DNA of 64,000 nucleotides from Pseudoscleropodium purum (taxonomy: Eukaryota > Streptophyta > Bryopsida > Hypnales > Brachytheciaceae): assembly GCA_963969395.1 (NCBI GenBank), contig OZ017797.1, forward strand, positions 3,100,001 through 3,164,000, given 5' to 3'. Both the position numbers and the translations under genes were made by a program. Each line of letters opens with the position of its first letter. Positions within the stretch are counted from its first letter, which is position 1. Positions 57,113-64,000 of the stretch are shown in pieces. The notes under the pieces were generated by a model, which had not been told where the DNA came from, ran no database searches, and saw nothing but the letters and a program-made list of their open reading frames with translations.

Positions 57113-59011
57113 ATGTGGGGGTCCAAGTACTGCCCGAGGCAACACCATGAAGGGTGTAAGTCAGTGCCAGTGGTGTTGCGAAGATCCTTCGGCCCAGCCA
57201 GGGACGACAGCAACAACGCCTACAGGTCCACATACGGCGTGTGGAATGATAGTTATGGCATCAGATGCGGGCTGTGGGATGATGTGCTCTACCAATACTC
57301 CCGAAACTGCCAACATGAAGGCAAGAGAAGAAGAAACGTCAATGTGCCAATCTCCAAAGTAACCACTCCAAGTCCACATGTTCGATATGAAGCTCTGGCA
57401 TTGCCGAAAACGACTGGGTGTGGTCCTAATTGCAAGAAATCCCGATGCGCAGCAACTGACCCTCCCTACTACTACGCTAAGCCTTCCTACGCGACTGATA
57501 AACGAAGGGCGAAAAAAAGGAGAGCTGAAACTAGTGAATCTTTCCCGTCCGTAAAGAAATACACATACAGCACCATGGCACATGTTCAGGACAAGGTTCT
57601 CGACCTGGGAAGATGTGACATGACGATGGGGTTGAAGAATATCAAGAAAGTGGAGGAGCCAGAAGAGATAGAAGATTTACCAACCTGTGAGCGGAAATGT
57701 GGTGAATGTTCAGAGACACGGTCTCGAGAATCCAAGGAAGAAGAGGTCGAAATGAAAAGAGGTGGCACCCAAGGGAGCGGATTGAAATCCTTGGCGAGAA
57801 CAAGGACGGTGGGAAGTAACACAGAAGAAGTATCACAAGCAGCTGAGATTCCAGTCAGGGTTTTGCAGGACGTAAGCAACAATACAGTGCTAGATTGGAA
57901 TGAGAAAATCGCGCCCCCAATTGTTCGGAGGTTGAAGATTCCTACGCCCATTCCAAGAGTGGCTTTCCTTCGCCCACCGAAACCAAGGCTTAAAAACATA
58001 CTTGAATATGAGGGAGACCAACTCTCAACTCCACGGCTTCCAACGCCAAGAACAACAAGACCTATTTGGAGCTCCTCTCCTGCCTCGCTTACATCCCGAA
58101 GAGTAACGCCGAGCAGAATTCCACCCCAGACACAGAAATTGATGCCCGGAAAACTAGCGCCAAGGCTCTTCACACCACCAACGACGATCCTCCTCTCCCG
58201 AACTGGAAGCTTGTCACCTCGATCCCTCATCCCCCCTGAAACGGAGAAAGCTCTAAACAAACCTGAACCAACTCATCTTCAACCAGGATCATCTCCACTC
58301 CAACCCTTCACACCAACTCCTCAAGAATCCTCCAAATTTTCCTCCAAGCAATCCTCCAAGCAATCCTCCAAGCAATCCTCGGAACAATCTTCAAAAGAAT
58401 CCTCAAAACAATACTTCGAACAGTCTTCAAAAGAATCCTCGAAGCACTCCTCGGAACAATCTTCAAAAGAATCCTCAAAACAGTACTTCGAACAGTCTTC
58501 AAAAGAATCCTCGAAGCAATCCTCCAAGTCCGACTCCCTCGTCACCTCCGTCTCCGACTTCGAGAACAGCAGCCGCTCAACCGGAAGCTCCAAGATTCCA
58601 GGAGACCTGACTCCAGTGCTCTGCCTGTGCAGCCTCTGCGGCAAATGCGAGAGCATCAACGAGAGTTCCCAAGGCAACGGCGCCACGATTTACAGAAACA
58701 ATCCCCTGTACAGTCCTGGGCGAGCTCTGGCAACCACGATGGTGCCGAACAGCAACACCGGCCCCTCAAGGTGGAGATTTCTGTACACATTTGTGGAGAT
58801 TATGTTCTTGGTGGTGCTCGCAGGTGCTTTGACAGTAGGGATGATACCGTATGTAGAGACAGTATTTAGGGCTTACGTAGCGGATTTAGGTGCTCAAGGG
58901 AAAGGGAATGGGGGTCCTCAAGTGACAGCGGATGGAATGCAGAGTGGGGTTGTAAAATGGGTAAACTGTATGATGGATAGCAGTAGGTCTACTTTGACTC
59001 CTGTGAGATGA
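57113..59011 (+). CDS. orphan repeat protein with C-terminal membrane segment
   Basis: An uninterrupted frame of 632 codons starts at the first in-frame ATG after a stop (TAA at 57098). I recognise no family. Residues about 100-115 are Cys-rich (GCGPNCKKSRC). Basic and acidic disordered stretches follow. Residues about 270-400 are Pro/Ser/Thr-rich, with repeated arginine-flanked TP and SP motifs. Residues 405-472 are seventeen tetrapeptides of SSK/SSE type. A cysteine cluster CLCSLCGKC lies near 505. A single hydrophobic span (about 556-576, FVEIMFLVVLAGALTVG) precedes a 50-residue tail, so the protein is probably anchored near its C-terminus with a large, mostly disordered cytosolic part. 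A signal peptide is not seen. It converges with the Nup88 gene 490 bases downstream. It may be lineage-specific. Missing 5' exons cannot be excluded. Confidence 0.7.
   Translation: MWGSKYCPRQHHEGCKSVPVVLRRSFGPARDDSNNAYRSTYGVWNDSYGIRCGLWDDVLYQYSRNCQHEGKRRRNVNVPISKVTTPSPHVRYEALALPKTTGCGPNCKKSRCAATDPPYYYAKPSYATDKRRAKKRRAETSESFPSVKKYTYSTMAHVQDKVLDLGRCDMTMGLKNIKKVEEPEEIEDLPTCERKCGECSETRSRESKEEEVEMKRGGTQGSGLKSLARTRTVGSNTEEVSQAAEIPVRVLQDVSNNTVLDWNEKIAPPIVRRLKIPTPIPRVAFLRPPKPRLKNILEYEGDQLSTPRLPTPRTTRPIWSSSPASLTSRRVTPSRIPPQTQKLMPGKLAPRLFTPPTTILLSRTGSLSPRSLIPPETEKALNKPEPTHLQPGSSPLQPFTPTPQESSKFSSKQSSKQSSKQSSEQSSKESSKQYFEQSSKESSKHSSEQSSKESSKQYFEQSSKESSKQSSKSDSLVTSVSDFENSSRSTGSSKIPGDLTPVLCLCSLCGKCESINESSQGNGATIYRNNPLYSPGRALATTMVPNSNTGPSRWRFLYTFVEIMFLVVLAGALTVGMIPYVETVFRAYVADLGAQGKGNGGPQVTADGMQSGVVKWVNCMMDSSRSTLTPVR
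58325..58528 (+). repeat. in-frame 12-bp repeat encoding SSK tetrapeptides
   Basis: Seventeen in-frame 12-base units encode (E/Q/F/H)SS(K/E), interrupted twice by QYFE. A higher-order unit of six tetrapeptides (72 bases) is duplicated in tandem, including the QYFE variant, which shows recent unequal exchange. The serines in SSKESSK-like context are candidate phosphorylation sites. Confidence 0.85.
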
Positions 59012-59501
59012 ACATTCAAATTGTGAGTCACGGAGGGATTCGCTTCAGGTGATATTTGTTGTCTGGTGAACAGGTTTCGAGAAGTTTAGAAATTATACGT
59101 GTTACGTCGCGGATAGATTAATTAAGCCAGGAGATCGCAACTAACAGTAAAATGCTAAGTATCTAAGTAATTGCAAACAGAACTGGGGCTTCATGATGAA
59201 CACTCATTTGCTTCATGAACGACATACCGCTATTAATATCGTTCAACTCGCAATGCTTAGCAACAGGAAAAGATCGAACATAACGGCCAGACACAAAACA
59301 CTCGCTGAGAAGAACGAAACTCTTTTTACATTTCGAGACAATGCGCACAATGAGCACCTCAATTACTAGAGAGTCATCACGGACGTACTGAGTCCGAATT
59401 CATCCCCCCGTCTAACTGGAAACTAATACTGAATTATAAGGAATTGCAGGGCGTGATGATCTGCAATGTAATGGGTACAAGTGTTTACTTTGTAAGCACT
59501 A
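59012..59501. other. spacer between convergent genes
   Basis: This spacer between the convergent orphan gene and the Nup88 gene should contain both 3'UTRs. No other gene is seen. Confidence 0.55.
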
Positions 59502-62500
59502 TCATCGATCTGAAAGTCGTTCCCGCTGACGCATAGTGTCATCAACTAGGTCAAGATTTGAAATTGTGGTACTGACTCGCCCAACTAGCTGTTCCACAGC
59601 AGCCTACACACGTGAACACAAAGATTAGCGTTAGGTCAGATGCAATCCATGATCTTCCTCAACCTCAACCTGCTGTCAATGTTTCATTCACTACATCATT
59701 CACAACAGCCAACAAATGGCAATGTCTTCTCTTCAGCAGGCACTGCCCCCAGAGACTCTGGCAAATAGCTGTACAACGCAACCAAAATGTACTCCACAAA
59801 GCACCTGAACCTAGATTGTCAGTTTCTCATAAGTTTCTGAATTACTTGCGGAAGGAACTATTTAGCAGAGGAGAAACACAAGATACTTGCGAACATTTCA
59901 ATTTTAATAAAAGCCACTTTAAATCTCGCAGGCTAGAGTCGAGCAATAAGTTCCGCACTAGCTTCCACACCTTCAAATGGTACATTTGGGAGCTTGACAC
60001 GACCGGAGTTGAAGGCTTCCCTCTGTAGGGAGTAATCTTTCGGCTTCCTGGAGAGGACATCCGACTTGGGCTTGCAGCAGATCCTTTAGCTAATTCCTTC
60101 GACTCAGCTAGGACTCGTTCACAACGATCTGACAACACGTCTATCACAGAACGGAAGATTTCATGGTTTTGAAATCTCATTGCATCTGCAAAAGAAAACG
60201 ATTCAACAGATTTGTCAGATTGTAGTGCAAGGTCAAGTCGAAATCAAAATTTCAAAAGAAGTTTTTCAGAGCAACAAAAATTGTCGTTCGGAAGCTGTCG
60301 ATGAGATTCACTGACCCAGCTCGGCTTTAAAATTCAGCTCCGCTTCAGTAAGTGGTTTGTGCCGTAAAGCAGGCAGATTGCTACAGGCTTTGATTCGCTG
60401 CTCAAGCTGCCAAGTCTTCTCTAAAGCCTGCTCAATACGCCCAGCAAGAGCACCAGTTCCTCGCTGAGCCTGTTTTGCAGCATCCTGAACCTGCTGTAAG
60501 CGTCTATGTTGATCCTCCACGTTTTGATGAAGTCGAGATCCAAATGAAGTGAGTTCTACATGCGCCTGAAATCTCCAACAAACAAAAATTGATTTCTTTC
60601 AATGAATACACAGAATTGACTATATTTCACTACTGCACATTAAAAAAAGGAAAAGAATTAAAAGGAAAAAATAAAATACTTGATAATGAACAAGATAATT
60701 AACATAGAAACCATCCTCTGACGGATCATGAGTAAGAGTGATATCAAAATACACTAGGTTAATGTTGATACAAAGTTACTAAAAGGAACAATGAAAAAGA
60801 AACCAGGCACTGATTCTCTCAACGTTTGTTGTATTAAACTACACTGCACATGCTTAAGTACACAATCCACTTCTTATAGGACTGAAGGCATACCCGATGA
60901 GCATATTGAATATACTTTTCATGCAGCAGCTTGCATTGATCATGAAGGAATGCACGCCCCTCAACACTGTCCACTGTTAAGGGAGTGTCAGATGGTGCAA
61001 TCTGCAAAAGAAATGTCTCAAGAACTTATTGAAATTTCAAATCTACCCGCTACACATGAGTCTAAACCCTAAATTTACAAAAGACTTCAAACATGCGGCT
61101 GAGAAAGAGAAAAGGGGAATGACATCTTAAGTATTAAATAACTAAAGCTTGCCTGGGGAATGGGAATATCTTTTGGTCCAGCAAGCAACTCTCGGCTCAT
61201 AGTCTGGAAAACCCCGGCCTCTGGTGCTTCATCATCACTTTTCTTAGCTCCTTCCAAATAGAGTGGAGATGCTTGAAGGCGTTGTGGTTTTACTTCTACT
61301 AGGACACAATCACCACGCGCAGTGATTGCAACCAGCCAAGTCTCTCCCAAGGGATCCAAGATAGCAGCCACCCCAAGCAATGGCGAAGGTACAACGCTGG
61401 GACTAGGACATGTGTCCAACAGGGGAATTAATGAAGGAAGGGGATGACCTGCTCCCAGGCAAAAACGTAAATTGATCAGTAAGGGCTGGCGAGCACTTTA
61501 TTCTGATTTTTAAATCAGTACAACAGCAAAGAAAACATCCCGTCATCGAAAATACATTACATACTCACCAGTGAATCTTTTGTTCGGAGAATCGTCTGAA
61601 AATGGTAACCACTGCAGAATAATGGCATCCATACCGGCTCCATGGTGGCAATATAGTCTCTCTGGAACTACCGGATCCACTAAAAGGGAGATAGGTGCAG
61701 AGGATAGCACTGACGCCTGAAGTGACAGATCCACATCCGCAAGACCCACCAAAGGAGGTGGTTGGCCTGTCCAAGGGGTACTGACATCTTCCTCACTGGC
61801 ACCATCTTCATGTTGTTTGGCACTACCGATACGAGATGTCGAAGATGCCGACTGATCTTGTTGAGAGACTTGAGCAAGCATGCCTACTGATAAGATGTGA
61901 CCATCGTCATCCACTGTAAGTCGAGGAGGATTGGCAGTGTTCCACATCGGTTGCATCTCATCATCCACGCCATAGAGATGAACACAGCTATCTTTGCCAC
62001 TAACAGCCAGTATGCTATCAGAGCCAACAACTGTATATGCTATGTTTTCAGCCTGCTTTGCAACACTGCCCGTGATAGACAGGGGTCCCTGCAAGATGGT
62101 CCATCATCGTGAATAACCGTTTCACAGACACCAAGCAAAATAAATAATACAGGCTCAACGAAGATAAGCCACATATCATACAACCTATAATATCATGAAA
62201 TCTACCTATGGACGTCTCGCAACATCCCATCTACTCTGTAATTCACTATCTGTCAGCTGATAGGTCAGAAAATACTGACCTGGAGTAACACAGAGGAATC
62301 TAATGGAACATGGGCATGAGCCTTCAGCATGAAGGACGAAAGCATAAGTTCTTTTCCTGTGCTTTCTGACCATGCTGCGAGTCCGATGAAAACTGATTCA
62401 AGCCAAGCGAGTGCCAGACTAGCATTGCGAACCAATGTTGAATCACATGTGCTTGATGGTAACGTAAAATGCATGGCATCCTTAACCAGTTCCTCAATTG

Positions 62501-64000
62501 CGGCCCCATTAAACATACTGTGATTCACACCAAATCAATATGAAAGTCATAAACACAACTGTCAATCTTACAGAAAATGCATTGATGCTGGCATGTCAGA
62601 CTCGCCTTTGAAAGAACATGCAGCTACACAAGGTTCAAGTTGAAAATACAAAAGACATAGGAAGTAATGAAAGAATGTTGAAAAAAGCTTACTGGATAGT
62701 ACCTTCCAAACGGCACAACGGGACAAAGGACATAGATTGAGCCGTTGCTGAAAAGAATGAAGACCTTTGCAACAGAAAACACAAAAAGCTTATTAGGCCG
62801 AAAAAACACAATCATCCCTCCAATTGGTAACAGAATTTCTTCTAAGACAGACCTCAGGCACTAAGTTTAGATGAGGTAAGAGAAGCTTAGTCACGTGTTT
62901 ATGTAGTAATTATTCTTCGACGCTGAAATGGTTTTATAGGTACGAATTATCGATGCCGAGCGACACGTGATGGCATGTTCTGATAAATGCTCATTAATTA
63001 TGAAAGACTGTAGTTTTCAAACGACTCAAAAGATGAGCGATAGGTTCAGGACGCACTGTAAACCGATCCCAAAGATGTTCACCACCAAAAGCAAAGCCTA
63101 CAGCACGCGAAAGAGGATGTGGCCCTGGACGAGAAGGAATTTCTGCTTGCAAGTGGTACTCCTGCTCTGCCTCCTCAACATCCAGTGATAAATCAAATAA
63201 CCTGATATGACAATAAAAAAAGTCCAGGGATGTCGTGATGATGACAATAATGCACAAGGTTCTTCTGAAAGTACTGAGTTCAAGTGGTCAGGTAATGCCA
63301 ATACCACTGTCGACAAAACAATCGCAACGAAACATGTATCGAAGATATTGCAGACTACATTCTATGAGATTAACGGAACTTTGAGCGGAGTAATGAAAGC
63401 ACAAGAAGTCACCTGAGAACACCATCTGTTGAAAGAACTCCCAGATGAGTGTCACTGTAAGGATGCCATTGAACTTGCAGAATGCGCAATGCATTCCAAG
63501 ACTTCTTGCTGAAGAACTTCCCGCCTCCAACCTTGCTAGGCCTGCCATATGAATACCCCCGGCAACCGACACTTCAAAATCATGAGTGATACCACTTGCA
63601 ACAGCTTTTAGATTGTAGAAGACCTAAATCACCCTTCCCAAAGCTGTTCGTTATCATAAATCACAGCGCACCAATTAACTGTGGCCGAGCATAAAACCTA
63701 GAACAAGGAAGACGCAAGAGAGTCTTGCAAACCTCCGGTAGCAAATGCCTCAAGTACATCAAGAGAAATTTCAGGGTGACAAGTCCAGTACCTGCAAACG
63801 GTTACGCTTCCGGATGAATTCGAAGGAGCTGAGAGGTGAGGAACTAAGTCAACTACAACCAAGCCAGTGTCTCCAGCAATTGCTAAATTCCGGCCTGTTC
63901 TGTTGAACACGATGTACCTCACACTGAAGTCGATCTCTGGACTCGTTTTGAAAGTCTGCAGAACGCCACAACCTCTCAAATCGACGAAGTACAGACCCGA
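59502..64000 (-). CDS. nuclear pore protein Nup88 (MOS7 type), 5' end outside window
   Basis: The first exon is cut by the right edge (63792-64000). The rest are 63413-63571, 63057-63201, 62703-62764, 62280-62517, 61569-62088, 61153-61448, 60894-61001, 60316-60565, 59971-60185 and 59502-59603, all in phase. The N-terminal half is a beta-propeller: SVRYIVFNRTGRNLAIAGDTG, LRILQVQWHPYSDTHLGVLS, LRLFDLSLDVEEAEQEYHLQ, GFAFGGEHLWDRF and FILFSNGSIYVLCPVVPFG. The C-terminal third is helical/coiled coil (EGRAFLHDQCKLLHEKYIQY through DDTMRQRERLSDR). This order matches Arabidopsis MOS7/Nup88, part of the cytoplasmic pore ring that affects nuclear retention of cargo and immune signalling. One intron has a GC donor (CAG|GCAAGC at 61152). 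The exon beginning at 61448 has an alternative acceptor three bases upstream in transcript sense. Confidence 0.92.

Noticed and set aside
57586..58260. 224-codon minus-strand open frame opposite the orphan gene
   Set aside because: It lies fully antisense to the longer 632-codon frame, has low-complexity Ser/Val/Leu content and no motif; it is a shadow of the sense composition.

Overview
This is nuclear DNA of a land plant. Genes are split by short GT-AG introns, and several products belong to plant-type families: a fasciclin-like arabinogalactan protein, a chloroplast-targeted atypical SDR, and a MOS7-type Nup88. Gene-free stretches are very AT-rich and filled with decayed transposons. The AT-rich background and compact, single-copy, plant-wide genes would suit a bryophyte or another seed-free plant, but that placement is a guess and nothing here proves it.

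Layout. 1-1026 holds the 3' end of an unrecognised plus-strand gene. 1027-12853 is an almost gene-free AT-rich block. It carries a GC-rich hAT-type MITE (10173-10530, 8-bp target duplication) and a Mutator-type MITE with an internal tandem duplication (11078-11533, 9-bp duplication). A GPI-anchored FLA gene (12854-13657, minus) follows, with a 5'UTR intron and GC-rich promoter. About 0.4 kb upstream of that promoter sits a full-length but dead Tc1-like DD34E transposon (14832-16452), which is unusual in a plant. A mitochondrial IscA-like Fe-S assembly gene (19812-21612, minus) and a chloroplast Rossmann/SDR gene (24765-27820, plus) come next, then an ERGIC/Erv41-Erv46-type vesicle protein (31621-34397, minus, 11 coding exons). 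After a second gene desert (36.2-42.5 kb) come a single-exon sarcosine/pipecolate oxidase-like flavoenzyme (42487-43779, minus) and a SMUBP2/IGHMBP2-type superfamily-1 helicase (47092-52874, minus, 16 exons). Then there is a closely spaced tRNA-Gly(UCC)/tRNA-Asn(GUU) pair (minus), an orphan 632-aa membrane protein gene with serine/lysine tetrapeptide repeats and an AUG-stop mini-uORF (57113-59011, plus), and the 3' part of a Nup88/MOS7 gene (59502 to the window edge, minus).

The genes do not form an operon or obvious cluster. Most are housekeeping functions: Fe-S assembly, ER-Golgi traffic, helicase, nuclear pore and tRNA. Telo-box motifs (AAACCCTAA) recur in their 5' regions or first introns. 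The most unusual material is in the mobile fraction (the Tc1 element, the hAT and MULE MITEs, Stowaway-like MITEs, and a family of 0.65-1 kb elements ending in CCCCTAA-type inverted repeats) and in the orphan repeat protein with its start-stop uORF. All splice sites given were read by eye from reading frame, phase and family similarity remembered without a database search.
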